Below, one piece after another: positions 45,701-54,980 of a stretch of 64,000 nt of DNA. A program made the translations under genes and the position numbers. The notes under the pieces were generated by a model that ran no database searches, was not told the DNA's origin, and saw nothing but the letters and a program-made list of their open reading frames with translations. Source of the DNA: Pseudoduganella plicata (lineage in GTDB: Bacteria; Pseudomonadota; Gammaproteobacteria; Burkholderiales; Burkholderiaceae_D). Each line of letters starts with the position of its first letter. The stretch's first letter is position 1. Location: contig NZ_CP038026.1 in NCBI RefSeq assembly GCF_004421005.1, positions 558,001-622,000 of the forward strand. The letters are read 5' to 3'.

Positions 45701-46690
45701 ATGAGCCGCAACTTTATCTTTCTTACGGCAGCTGTGACGCTTGCGTACGGCAGCGCCTGTGCCGCCCCACATGAGCTGTCCGGCACCTGGAAGTTTGCCA
45801 AAAATGTTGCCTACTTTGGCGACGCGAAGGCCGTTCCTTCGCCCCAGTACCCGACCATTCAGCTCGTCGATGGCAAGCTGTTTCTGCAGCCGCGGTGCGA
45901 TACGCCGATCGATTACAGCAAGGTGAAGTACGACTACGACGAGTTGTTCCAGATGGCCTTGAAAGCGGGCGCCGATGACAAGGCGATGGACAAGTTCACG
46001 AAGAAGTTTCTCGGAGCGCCACTGTCCAGCGTAAAGTATTTTTACCAGGGCAATAAGGCCCTGGCCCAGTGCAATTTCGAGCATGCCAACGTCTTCATAT
46101 TGAATGACAAACTCGTGCTCGTGAATGGCGGAGGCATTTTCAGCGCCTACAATCGTGTCCCCGCACCGGTAGCGGCGGAGTCCGGACCGAACCTGTACGG
46201 ACGCAAGTTGAGCCAATTGCCTTACAACGGCGGGCTCTTCAATGTGGTCTGCTAAGGCCTGATCGGCCAGAAAAAAGGCGTTCCGCAGCCGACGGACGCG
46301 TGCGCGCCCGTGTTTTATCCTTACGCCGCGACGAAAGACGACGCCGACCCGCTGGGCAAGCTGATCGGTTCGCATCAATACAAGAAGTTCGGCGCCGACG
46401 CCGATAAGGATTACAACAACCCGGTCGGCCACGGCCTGCATCCGGTTTATATGCTGTTTCAGCCTCTGAAGGACGTGACGATCGCTGCCGTCGAGGATAT
46501 CGAACAGGGCGATTCCTCGGGCCGGGCGGGCATGACCGGGGTTTATCTGTCGATCAAGGGCGGCAAAGTCGTGGACCAGAGTACCGGGGAATGCCTGCTG
46601 CAGCCCGACTATAGCTGCACCTATATCAATGGAGAAAAGGTCTATCAGCTGTTGGATACCGGCAAATTTGTCAAAGTGCGCAAGTGGATC
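45701..46690 (+). pseudogene. Periplasmic protein, candidate lysozyme immunity, interrupted by a stop codon
   Basis: From ATG 45701 (site 'aaagga') a secreted protein with signal peptide (MSRNFIFLTAAVTLAYGSACA) reads to a TAA at 46253-46255. The same frame then continues without another stop through 'GLIGQKKGVPQPTDACAPVFYPYAATKDD' style sequence to about 46690, so the TAA looks like a nonsense mutation in a protein of about 330 residues. The 184-residue N-terminal product may still be made. Position after a lysozyme remnant suggests immunity. No named family recognised. A related, shorter gene follows at 46755. Confidence 0.65.
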
Positions 46691-46754
46691 AGGCGGGCCC
46701 ATTTTCGAGTCGTCAGAAGTCGGGTCGCATTCAATGCGGTTTCGGTCCATTCAG

Positions 46755-47081
46755 ATGATGCGATTGTTGCTGACGTTCTGCCTGATTGTCACGTTACTGG
46801 CGGGTATGAATGCACGTGCCGCCTCGCCGGAAGGCATGTGGAAGTACGAGCGCACGATGGATTATTTCGCGCGGACGGCCAATATGTCGCTGCCCGCCGC
46901 AACGCTGGTCGTGCGCGCAAACGAGGTAGTGTTGTCCGGTTCCTGCGTTGCCCGATTCAGCGCAGATGACTACTTGTTCTCCGAGGTCTTCCAGCCGTTG
47001 AGCAAGCAAGGGATCTCGGACAAGCAGCTGGACCGGTTCCTGATCCGGCACTTCAAGCTGTCGCTGGCGCCGCGTGCATAA
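46755..47081 (+). CDS. Truncated paralogue of the preceding immunity-like protein
   Basis: The 108-residue protein starts with a signal peptide (MMRLLLTFCLIVTLLAGMNARA). Its mature part, 'PEGMWKYERTMDYFA' then 'SLPAATLVVRANEVVLSGSC' and 'LSKQGISDKQLDRFLIRHFK', aligns with the first half of the 45701 protein ('LSGTWKFAKNVAYFG', 'TIQLVDGKLFLQPRC', 'DKAMDKFTKKFLG'). The second half is missing. It looks like a duplicated immunity gene cut short, marking the right edge of the island; normal GC-rich chromosome follows. Confidence 0.65.
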   Translation: MMRLLLTFCLIVTLLAGMNARAASPEGMWKYERTMDYFARTANMSLPAATLVVRANEVVLSGSCVARFSADDYLFSEVFQPLSKQGISDKQLDRFLIRHFKLSLAPRA

Positions 47082-47188
47082 GCGGCAAACCGTCGGCAAC
47101 CTGGGCCGTCGGCGCGCTACCTGCGTGAAAGCATCGCGGCACACTGCCTCCGAGCGCTAACCGCCCGCCGCGCCCCGCCTCGCCAGAG

Positions 47189-47194
47189 TACAAT
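47189..47194 (+). promoter_or_regulatory. Possible -10 box before the hybrid kinase gene
   Basis: TACAAT lies 28 bases before the ATG in otherwise GC-rich DNA. No good -35 is visible 16-18 bases upstream. The rest of the 140-base gap holds nothing I recognise. Confidence 0.3.
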
Positions 47195-47222
47195 TTCCCC
47201 ACCGAATCCCTGAGGAAGTTTC

Positions 47223-49523
47223 ATGTTCAGAAATCGCGGCCTGCTGCGGGCGATTGCCGCGCTGTCGCCTGGTTCGCGCTATGCGTGGGCCGCCGTGCTT
47301 GCATTGTCCGTGCTGGCGGTGCAGACGTTGCTCCGCACGGTTGACGGCGGACGCGTGCCGTTTCTTGTGGTCAATCCGGCCATTGTGTTCGCGGCGGCGG
47401 CGTTTGGCAGCGGGCCGGCGCTGCTGGTGTACTTCACCGGGCTGCTGTATGGCCTGCACCTGTTTGCGCCCGATGCCAATCCCGTGCTGATGGATGGCCC
47501 GGAACGGGCCGCGATGCTGGCCTACGCGGCGATGGGGTTCGTGTATATCTACCTGGGCCACCTGGGGCGCGTCTACGCGGGCCGCGCCTTGCGCGCGGAG
47601 CGTCAGCTGGTGGCGGACCGGCTGGCGGAAAGCGAAGCGCGCCGCCGCTATCTGCACGACCTGCTGCTACAGGCGCCGGGTTTCGTGGCCGTGCTGCGGG
47701 GACCGGAGCATGTCATCGAACTGACCAACGAGGCGTTCGACGAACTGGTGGGCCGCAGCGACCTGACGGGGCGTGAGTTCGGGGCCGCCGTGCCGGAGCT
47801 GGCAGGGCAGGCGTTGATGGCGCATCTGGACCGTGCCTTCCGGACGGGCGGTCGATACAGCGCCCGCGATACGCAGGTATGGGTGCGGCTGAACGCCAGC
47901 GAGCCTGCGCAGCTGCGGTATATCGATTTCGCGCTGCAGCCGACGACGGCCGGCGCGGACGTCACCGGCGTCTTTATCGCCGGCGTCGACGTCACGGCGC
48001 GCAAGCTGGCGCGCGACGCGCTGCTGCTGAACGAGGAAAGGCTGGAGGACGGCATGCAGGCGGCGCGCATGACCGTGTGGGACTGGGACCTCGCCTCGGA
48101 CGAAATGCATTTTTCCGACAGCGCGGTAGCCATCTTCGGCGCCAGCCTGGAAGCGCTGCGCCGGCCCTGGCACCTGCTGCATCCGGACGACGTGGCGCGC
48201 CTGCGGCTGGCGCAGGCGCGCGCGCTGGCCGAGCGGGGCGGCTATCTGGAAACGGTGCGCGCGCACCGGGCCGACACGGGCGCCGAGCTATGGATCGAAG
48301 TGCGTGCCCGCGTGCTCAGCGGGGACGACGGCGTGCCGCGCAGCTTCCGCGGCGTGACGCTGGACGTCACCTTGCGCCACGTGGCGGAACTCGCGCTGCG
48401 CGAGGCCGAGCGGCGCAAGGACGAGTTCCTGGCGATGCTGGCGCATGAGCTGCGCAATCCGCTCGCGCCGATCAGTGCGGCTGCCACGATGCTGCAGCAT
48501 CCGGGGGTGCAATCTTCACAGGTCGAGCGCGCCAGCGCCATCATCGGCCGCCAGGCGGCACACATGGTGCGGCTGGTGGACGATCTGCTCGATGCCGCGC
48601 GCATCAGCCGTGGCAAGGTGGAGCTGCGCTACGAGGTGTTCGACTTCGCCGCCGCCGTGGAGGATGCGATCGAACAGGTCAGGCCGCTGGCCGAACGCAA
48701 GCGTCAGACGCTGGCGGTACAGTGGCCAGGCGAGGTCGCGCTGGTCGATGGCGACCGCGCCCGCCTCGCGCAGGTCGTGTCGAACCTGCTGAACAACGCG
48801 GCGCGTTACACGCCCGATGGCGGGCGGATCGACGTGATGCTGGAGGTGTCCGGCCCGACCATCCGCCTGGCGGTCAGCGACAACGGCTGCGGCATCGCAC
48901 CGGCGCTGCTGCCCGGCGTGTTCGACCTGTTTACGCAGGGCCAGCGTGGCCGCGACCGCACGCAGGGCGGCCTTGGCATCGGGCTGGCGATCGTGCACGG
49001 CCTGGTGCGGATGCATGGCGGCAGGGTGCGCGCGCACAGCAACGGGCCGGGGCAGGGTGCCCGGTTCGACGTAACACTGCCGCTGTCGCGAGAGAAAGCC
49101 GCGGTGACGGCAGCACCCACGTCAAGCCCGCGCGACGCATTGGCAAGCCTGGCCGTGCTCGTGGTGGATGACAACCAGGACGCGGCCGACACGCTGGCCG
49201 CATTGCTGGGGAGTGCCGGACTGCGCTGCGCGGTCGAGTATGGGTCGGAAGCGGCGCTGCAGCGTGCGCTGCGCGAGCGCCCGGACGTGTGCGTCCTCGA
49301 TATCGGTCTGCCCGGCCTGGACGGACTGGAACTGGCGCGGCGTCTGCGCGCGGGACTGGGTGACGCCGTGCTGCTGATCGCCCAGTCGGGCTACGGCCAG
49401 TCGCAGGACCGCGCAGCCGGCATCGCGGCGGGGTTCGACCACTATTTCGTCAAGCCGGTGGAGGCCGATGCGCTGTTCGGCGTGCTGCGCCAGGGGCGCG
49501 GCACGGCGGCGCTGCCGTCCTAG
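47223..49523 (+). CDS. Hybrid sensor histidine kinase with C-terminal receiver domain
   Basis: The 766-residue protein has two to four N-terminal membrane helices (about residues 20-110, 'YAWAAVLALSVLAVQTL', 'FLVVNPAIVFAAAAFG', 'LLVYFTGLLYGLHLF'), two PAS regions (~140-260 and ~270-390), a HisKA domain with His408 in 'AHELRNPLAPI', an ATPase domain ('NLLNNAARYTPDGG', 'DNGCGI', 'GGLGIGLAIV') and a receiver domain with phospho-acceptor Asp693 ('VLDIGLPGLDG') and Lys in 'FVKPVE'. The signal and output are unknown. Its stop shares the CTAG at 49520-49523 with the convergent kinase gene. Confidence 0.93.
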   Translation: MFRNRGLLRAIAALSPGSRYAWAAVLALSVLAVQTLLRTVDGGRVPFLVVNPAIVFAAAAFGSGPALLVYFTGLLYGLHLFAPDANPVLMDGPERAAMLAYAAMGFVYIYLGHLGRVYAGRALRAERQLVADRLAESEARRRYLHDLLLQAPGFVAVLRGPEHVIELTNEAFDELVGRSDLTGREFGAAVPELAGQALMAHLDRAFRTGGRYSARDTQVWVRLNASEPAQLRYIDFALQPTTAGADVTGVFIAGVDVTARKLARDALLLNEERLEDGMQAARMTVWDWDLASDEMHFSDSAVAIFGASLEALRRPWHLLHPDDVARLRLAQARALAERGGYLETVRAHRADTGAELWIEVRARVLSGDDGVPRSFRGVTLDVTLRHVAELALREAERRKDEFLAMLAHELRNPLAPISAAATMLQHPGVQSSQVERASAIIGRQAAHMVRLVDDLLDAARISRGKVELRYEVFDFAAAVEDAIEQVRPLAERKRQTLAVQWPGEVALVDGDRARLAQVVSNLLNNAARYTPDGGRIDVMLEVSGPTIRLAVSDNGCGIAPALLPGVFDLFTQGQRGRDRTQGGLGIGLAIVHGLVRMHGGRVRAHSNGPGQGARFDVTLPLSREKAAVTAAPTSSPRDALASLAVLVVDDNQDAADTLAALLGSAGLRCAVEYGSEAALQRALRERPDVCVLDIGLPGLDGLELARRLRAGLGDAVLLIAQSGYGQSQDRAAGIAAGFDHYFVKPVEADALFGVLRQGRGTAALPS

Positions 49524-50650
49524 GCCGGCTCGCGGCGCGTCGGTCCCACCACGGGGCGCGGATCGACGGGCATGTCCATCACGACGGTGGTGCCCCGTTC
49601 GGCCGAGCTGTCCAGCGTGACGGTGCCCGCATGGCATTCGGCGACGCGGCGTACGAAGTGCAGGCCCAGGCCCCAGCCGTCCCCCGCGGTGCCGCGGTGG
49701 AACGGCAGCAGCACCTGGTCGAGCCGTTCCGGTGGAATCGGCGCTCCGCCGTTGTGGACCGATAGCAGCACGGTGCCTCGCGTCATGCTCACCTGCACCG
49801 ACACCTTGCCGCCATCTCCATACTTGACAGCGTTTGCCAGCAGATTCGCCAGCGCGCGGCGCAGATGCGGCGGCGACCAGAATCCCATTACCGGCTCGCC
49901 CGCCACGCTGACCCGATCGCCCGGAACCGAGGCGGCGACGTCGCGCGCCAGTGCCAGCATGTCCAGCTGCGTGAACTCGATGGTGGCCTGGTCCGCGCGG
50001 CACGCCGACGCGTCGTCGAGGATCTCGCGGATCAAAGTGTCCGTGGCCGCCACATTGGTGGTGATCCGTTCGGCCAGCTTGTGTATTTCGGGCGCAGGCT
50101 GGTGTGCCTGGATCAGCTGCGCTGCCATGCCGATATTCTGCAGCGGGTTGCGGATATCGTGCGCCAGCGCCATGACATAGCGTTCGCGCTGGTCGGACTG
50201 GCGCCGCACATAGGCTGCCAGGGCTTCCTGCACCGCGTCGTCGACGATGTCGTTGACCGCGGCAATGTCGCTGGGCTGAAGCGCGATGCCATCGGCCACG
50301 CAGACGGCCAGCAGCACATTGCGGAACAGCTGGTACTCGCGCACGACGTCGCCCGGCGCATAGCGGGTCAGCCGCGCACGCTCGTCACCGTGCATGGCCG
50401 CCACGTTGTTGCTGTGGTCGGGCGTGCCGCGCGGGAAATCCGGCGACAGGCTTTCCACGAGGTTGTCGTAGAACGCGGGCATCGTATCGATGAGCAGCGG
50501 GTCGTACAGCACCCGCGCCGGTGGAATCAGCAGCTGGACGGCGTTGGCCCAGCTGGTCAGCACCGTCTCGCGCACACGCATCAATTGCAGCGCGAGCGGT
50601 GACAGCGTTGGCGCGCGGGATGCCGTATCGGACAGGCCAGGGATGTTCAT
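49520..50650 (-). CDS. Cytoplasmic sensor histidine kinase with RsbRD-like N-terminus
   Basis: The 376-residue protein has no membrane helix. Residues ~20-150 form a helical sensor region resembling RsbRD-type domains ('VLTSWANAV', 'ARLTRYAPGDVVREYQLFRNVLL'). HisKA follows with His164 in 'LAHDIRNPLQNIG', then the ATPase domain with 'NLLANAVKYGDGG', 'VHNGGAPIP' and 'WGLGLHFVRRV'. It is convergent with the hybrid kinase, sharing the CTAG stop palindrome. No response regulator is adjacent. Confidence 0.92.
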   Translation of the reverse strand: MNIPGLSDTASRAPTLSPLALQLMRVRETVLTSWANAVQLLIPPARVLYDPLLIDTMPAFYDNLVESLSPDFPRGTPDHSNNVAAMHGDERARLTRYAPGDVVREYQLFRNVLLAVCVADGIALQPSDIAAVNDIVDDAVQEALAAYVRRQSDQRERYVMALAHDIRNPLQNIGMAAQLIQAHQPAPEIHKLAERITTNVAATDTLIREILDDASACRADQATIEFTQLDMLALARDVAASVPGDRVSVAGEPVMGFWSPPHLRRALANLLANAVKYGDGGKVSVQVSMTRGTVLLSVHNGGAPIPPERLDQVLLPFHRGTAGDGWGLGLHFVRRVAECHAGTVTLDSSAERGTTVVMDMPVDPRPVVGPTRREPA

Positions 50651-51101
50651 GGGGTGTTCCGTTCCGGGATCATGGTCGATGGGCGGACCTTAGCAGCCTC
50701 CGGCCACTCGTTCCGTGCGGCGGACCACCAAGACGCCGGCACGCGCCCTTCTGCTATCGCGCAATCATCGCTTGCGGGACCGGGCAGGGGGAGCGTCACA
50801 AGAATGCTGCCCGCATCGCAGCGCGGCCAGCTGCGCTTCCTGACGTACGACATCGCGAGCCGGCGACTTCCGCATCATGGGGGCACCGTCGCTCGTCAGG
50901 GCGCTATCATGCGCAGGTGGTGCGCCAGCGGTACGCGACGTGCCGCGGGCCATCACCTGCGCCCCTGAGTGCGCAACAAGACTGGCTGGCCCCCGATGGC
51001 GCACAGCTCACGGAGACAGTCGAGCCGCGCGGCTGCTGCCGGGCGCGCACTATTGCCGCGAAACATTGCCTTGATATCACCGGAAATGCCATACTGCCGT
51101 C
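50651..51101. other. Gap of about 450 bases with no convincing gene
   Basis: Several short frames exist on both strands but none has a plausible start site, family match or codon pattern. It should contain the promoters of the divergent kinase (minus) and small membrane protein (plus) genes; 'TTGATA' near 51070 followed by 'CATACT' is the only weak promoter-like pair. Confidence 0.4.
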
Positions 51102-51686
51102 ATGGCAGACTCTACCGATACAACCGACAGCGCCGCGCCGGACGGCCTGCCCGACCCCGTCGCGGCCGGTGGCCATCTGGCTTCCGATGCGCGCCGCGTC
51201 CTGTGGCTCGTTGGGCTGGCTGTCGCGGGCGCGGTCATCCTGCTGGCGGTCTGGCTGTTCCGGATGGTGTCGACCGAGCGCACGCTGCGGGCCGTGACCA
51301 GCAGCGTGACCGTGCCTGCAACCCCGCCGCCAATGCCGTCAACGCCGCCAACGCCGCCCGTGCCCGCCGCGCCGGTTGCGCCGCCGGTGCCTGTTGCGCC
51401 AGCGCTGCCGCCAGGTCCGGGGGCGACGCCGGCGCCGCCGTCATCCGGCGCCGCAGCCGGGGCAGCAGCGCCTGACGCGGAACCCCGCAAGGTCGCGCGC
51501 ACAGCCAAGTCCAGTAAGAAGGCGAAGCGTGCCGCAAAGCGGCGCGAGACGGCGGCGGCGCGCGGCACGTTTGCCCGCTGCCCGTCCCTGGGCAAGCCGG
51601 GCGCAGTCATGTGCCGTTGGCACATCTGCAATGGCGGCGCCGGCAAGGAAGCGGCGTGCCGGCCATATCTGGAGCGCCGGCCCTGA
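51102..51686 (+). CDS. Single-pass membrane protein with C-terminal four-Cys motif
   Basis: The 194-residue protein has an acidic N-terminus, one membrane helix (about residues 33-54), a long Pro/Ala/Val linker (about 65-125), a Lys/Arg-rich stretch and a C-terminal motif with Cys at 160, 171, 176 and 186 (C-X10-C-X4-C-X9-C). The same architecture and exact Cys spacing occur in the proteins at 19414 and 54981. No family known to me. The Cys motif would face the periplasm and may form two disulfides. It ends two bases from the convergent fdhD stop. Confidence 0.82.
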   Translation: MADSTDTTDSAAPDGLPDPVAAGGHLASDARRVLWLVGLAVAGAVILLAVWLFRMVSTERTLRAVTSSVTVPATPPPMPSTPPTPPVPAAPVAPPVPVAPALPPGPGATPAPPSSGAAAGAAAPDAEPRKVARTAKSSKKAKRAAKRRETAAARGTFARCPSLGKPGAVMCRWHICNGGAGKEAACRPYLERRP

Positions 51687-51687
51687 T

Positions 51688-52527
51688 TTACGCCGTGGCG
51701 GCCACTCGCTGCGGATGCGCATACAGCACGTGGCGGCCGTCGCGCACGAAGCCGGCCAGCGTCACGCCCGCACGGTCGGCCATGCGCACTGCCATGGCCG
51801 TGGGCGCCGAGACGGCGGCCAGCACGGCGATGCCCGCTTGCGCCGCCTTCTGGACCATCTCGTAGCTGGCGCGGCTCGTGACGACGGCAAATCCGTCCGA
51901 ACACGCGCTGCCGGAGTGCTGCAACGCGCCAACCAGCTTGTCCAGCGCGTTGTGGCGGCCCACATCCTCGCGCACCAGGCGGATCGCGCCGTCGCTGCCG
52001 GCCCAGCCCGCGGCATGCACGCCGCCGGTGGCGTGATGCAGGTGCTGGCGTGCGGCCAGCTCCGCCATCGCCCGATGCAGCGCCGCGGGCGCAATTCGCA
52101 TCGGCGGCGCCGTCACCTCGGGCAGGTCGGCGCAGTCGTCGGCAAAGCGTTGCAGCGTATCGACGCCGCACAAGCCGCAGCCCGTCCTGCCCGTGCGCGC
52201 CTGGCGTGTGCGCTGCAGCCGCGCCATCGCGCCCGACGCGATGCGCAGCTCGATGGCGATGCCGTCGCCATGGCGAGCGACGTCGATATCGTAGACGTCG
52301 CGCGCCTGGCGCACGATCCGCTCGCTCAGCGCGAACCCCAGCGCGAAATCCTCCAGGTCATTGGGCGTCGCCAGCATGACCGCATGGGTGATGCCGTTGT
52401 AGACAAAGGCGACGGGCACTTCCTCCGACACCACCTCGTCGACCGTCTGGAGGCGGCCGTCGAGCCAGCGCTGCGCCGTCAACGTGCCGGCACCGGCCGG
52501 CTGCAGGAACACCTGCCCGGCGTTCAC
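51688..52527 (-). CDS. fdhD: Formate dehydrogenase sulfurtransferase FdhD
   Basis: The 279-residue protein matches FdhD: 'DEVVSEEVPVAFVYNGITHAVMLATPNDLEDFALGFALSE', the C-x-x-C loop 'GCGLCG' and 'REDVGRHNALDKLVGA'. FdhD passes sulfur from IscS to the molybdenum cofactor, which formate dehydrogenases need for activity. I chose GTG 52527, which overlaps the stop of the upstream oxidoreductase (GTGA), showing coupling. Upstream extension in the same frame only reads antiframe of that gene. Confidence 0.93.
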   Translation of the reverse strand: MNAGQVFLQPAGAGTLTAQRWLDGRLQTVDEVVSEEVPVAFVYNGITHAVMLATPNDLEDFALGFALSERIVRQARDVYDIDVARHGDGIAIELRIASGAMARLQRTRQARTGRTGCGLCGVDTLQRFADDCADLPEVTAPPMRIAPAALHRAMAELAARQHLHHATGGVHAAGWAGSDGAIRLVREDVGRHNALDKLVGALQHSGSACSDGFAVVTSRASYEMVQKAAQAGIAVLAAVSAPTAMAVRMADRAGVTLAGFVRDGRHVLYAHPQRVAATA

Positions 52528-54812
52528 AGACCGCTCCGTTCGACCAGCACGGCCACCGATTTCACGGCCGGCACCTTGCTGTCCTTGGCGTGGTGCCACA
52601 GCGGCACCAGCGGATTACATTCGGGGAAGTAGCCCGCCACGCAGCCAACCGGAATATCGTAGGGCACGACCGCCAGGCCGGCCACGCTGCGCTCCGTGTC
52701 GTCCTGCGTGGCCGCGCGCAGCGTGACGACGTCGCCTGCGACCAGTGCCAGCCGCGCCATGTCGGCATGGGCCATGAACAGGACCATGCGGCTGCCCGAG
52801 ACGCCGCGGAAGCGGTCGTCATTGCTGTAGATCGTCGTGTTGAATTGTCCGTCGCTGCGGATCGTGAAGAGCGTCAGCGCGCCCGGATCGGCCGGCATGT
52901 CGGGCGCACCCGGCAAGCCTTCCGGTACCGTGAAGCCGGCCTTGCCGCTTTCCGTCTGCCAGACCCGTTGCGCGGCGGGCAGCGCCCGGCGAAAGCCGCC
53001 CGGCTGCCACATGCGCGCCTCGAAGCCGTGGAAGATGTCGGGCCAGGTCGCAGCGATCGCCGCACGGATGCTGGCGTAATCGGCGGCCCAGCCGTCCCAG
53101 TCGACCAGCCGATTGGGTGGCAGCGTGGCGCGGGCGATGCCTGCCACGATCGCCGGCTCCGAGCGCAGCGTGGCTGCCACCGGTTCGGCCATGCCGCGCG
53201 AGCCATGCATGCATGCGGTGCTGTCCTCGATCGTCACGGCCTGCGGCATGCCGCGCTGGCGGTCGATCTCCGTGCGGCCAAGGCAGGGCAGGACATACGA
53301 CGCCTTGCCGTGGATGACGTGGCTGCGATTGAGCTTGGTGGAGATCTGCACCGTCAGCGGCAGTTCGCGCCAGGCCGCTTCCATCAGCGCCGTCTCCGGC
53401 ACGGCGCGGACGAAGTTGCCGCCCAGGCCGATGAACGCCTGCACCCGGCCGGCCAGGATACCCTCGCAGGCTTCCACCGTGTTCATGCCTTTCTCGCGCG
53501 GCGGCTCGAAGCCGTACAGTTCCTTCAGCCGGTCCAGCGGCGCCAGCTCGGGCTTTTCCGTGATGCCGACGGTGCGCTGGCCCTGCACGTTCGAATGGCC
53601 GCGCACCGGGCAGACGCCGGCGCCCGGCTTGCCGATATTGCCGCGCAGGAGCAGCAGGTTGACGATCATCGCCACGTTCTGCACGCCGTTTCGATGCTGC
53701 GTGATGCCCATGCCGTACACCGCCATGACGGCGCGCGCGCGGCAGTATATCGCGGCGGCGCCTTCCAGCGCGGCCTGCGTCAGGCCGGATTCCCGCTCGA
53801 TGTCGGCCCACGGGCAGGCCCGCACGGCGGCCTCCAGTTCGCCGAAGCCGTCGGTGTGCTCGGCCAGGAAAGCGGTGTCGAGGACACGCGGCCTGCCGTC
53901 GGCGCGGGCGCTGTCGTCGGCGGCGAGGATGGCCTTGCACAGGCCCATCAGCGCGGCCGTGTCGCCGCCCGCCTTGAGCTGGTGATACTGCGTGCTGATG
54001 GCCGTTTCCGCGCGCGTCAGCATTTCCAGCGGCGACTGGGGATTGGTGAAGCTGACGAGGCCGCGTTCGCGCAGCGGGTTGAAGGTGATGATCGGCACGC
54101 CGCGGCGCCGCGCGGCCTGCAGCTGGTGAAGCATGCGCGGGCTGTTGACGCCCACGTTCTGGCCGAAGAAGAAGATACAGTCGGTGCGCTCGAAGTCGTC
54201 GAGCGTGACGGTGCCGACGGGTACGCCGATGGTCTTCTGCAGCCCGACCGACGTGCTTTCATGACACATGTTCGAGCTGTCCGGCAGGTTGTTGTTGCCG
54301 TACATGCGCGCCAGCAGCTGATACAGGTACGACGTTTCCAGCGACGCTCGCCCGGAGCTGTAGAACACGGTGCCGTCACGCCGGCAGTCCCGCAGCGCGG
54401 CACCGATCTCGGCGAACGCCGTGTCCCACGATACCTCCACGTATTGGTCCGTTGCCGCGTCCCAGCGCAGCGGTACCGTCAGCCGGCCCTGGTCTTCCAG
54501 CGCGTGATCGCTCCAGCTTTCCAGTGCCGTGACGGTGTGCCGCGCGAAGAAATCCGCGCCGATTGCCTTGCTGGTGGTTTCCCACGCCGTGGCCTTGGCC
54601 CCGCTTTCGCAGAATTCGAACGGGTGCGGATGGGCCGGCTTGGCCCACGCGCAGCCCACGCAGGCAAAGCCGTCCGGCTTGTTCTGGTGTGCCAGCAGCC
54701 TGGCATCCTTCAGCGGCACATGCTGGTCCAGCAGGATGTTCGCCACTTCGCTTACCGAGCCCCAGCCGCCGGCCGGCATCGTCGCCCGTTCGATTTTCAG
54801 TTCTTCGCTCAT
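52524..54812 (-). CDS. FdhF/YdeP-type molybdopterin oxidoreductase
   Basis: The 762-residue protein belongs to the YdeP-like branch of the formate dehydrogenase alpha-subunit family. It has the N-terminal 'KPDGFACVGCAWA' Cys pair, 'VFYSSGRASLETSYLYQLLARMYGNNNLPDSSNMCHES', 'FFFGQNVGVNSPRML' and the C-terminal molybdopterin dinucleotide-binding region ('LFTIRSDGQFNTTIYSNDDRFRGV'). It lacks the full four-Cys iron-sulfur motif of classic FdhA. Substrate is not certain; pairing with fdhD supports a molybdenum enzyme. ATG 54812 has an AGGGG site upstream; fdhD is coupled downstream. Confidence 0.9.
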   Translation of the reverse strand: MSEELKIERATMPAGGWGSVSEVANILLDQHVPLKDARLLAHQNKPDGFACVGCAWAKPAHPHPFEFCESGAKATAWETTSKAIGADFFARHTVTALESWSDHALEDQGRLTVPLRWDAATDQYVEVSWDTAFAEIGAALRDCRRDGTVFYSSGRASLETSYLYQLLARMYGNNNLPDSSNMCHESTSVGLQKTIGVPVGTVTLDDFERTDCIFFFGQNVGVNSPRMLHQLQAARRRGVPIITFNPLRERGLVSFTNPQSPLEMLTRAETAISTQYHQLKAGGDTAALMGLCKAILAADDSARADGRPRVLDTAFLAEHTDGFGELEAAVRACPWADIERESGLTQAALEGAAAIYCRARAVMAVYGMGITQHRNGVQNVAMIVNLLLLRGNIGKPGAGVCPVRGHSNVQGQRTVGITEKPELAPLDRLKELYGFEPPREKGMNTVEACEGILAGRVQAFIGLGGNFVRAVPETALMEAAWRELPLTVQISTKLNRSHVIHGKASYVLPCLGRTEIDRQRGMPQAVTIEDSTACMHGSRGMAEPVAATLRSEPAIVAGIARATLPPNRLVDWDGWAADYASIRAAIAATWPDIFHGFEARMWQPGGFRRALPAAQRVWQTESGKAGFTVPEGLPGAPDMPADPGALTLFTIRSDGQFNTTIYSNDDRFRGVSGSRMVLFMAHADMARLALVAGDVVTLRAATQDDTERSVAGLAVVPYDIPVGCVAGYFPECNPLVPLWHHAKDSKVPAVKSVAVLVERSGL

Positions 54813-54980
54813 TGCATCCCCTTCACTGTCGAAAGACGACCGTAACGCGCAGGCGCCCTGGCAACGGTGCGGGCGCGCACACAGCATGGGACTCGAGACA
54901 ACAAGGCCGGGACAGGGGCGGGTCGCGGTGCTATCATGGTCCGCTTTACAGTATTGCCAACCGCATATCCCACAGACGCA

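Noticed and set aside
50654..51100. Several 60-170 codon frames in the gap between the kinase and the small membrane gene
   Set aside because: None has a plausible ribosome binding site or protein-like composition.
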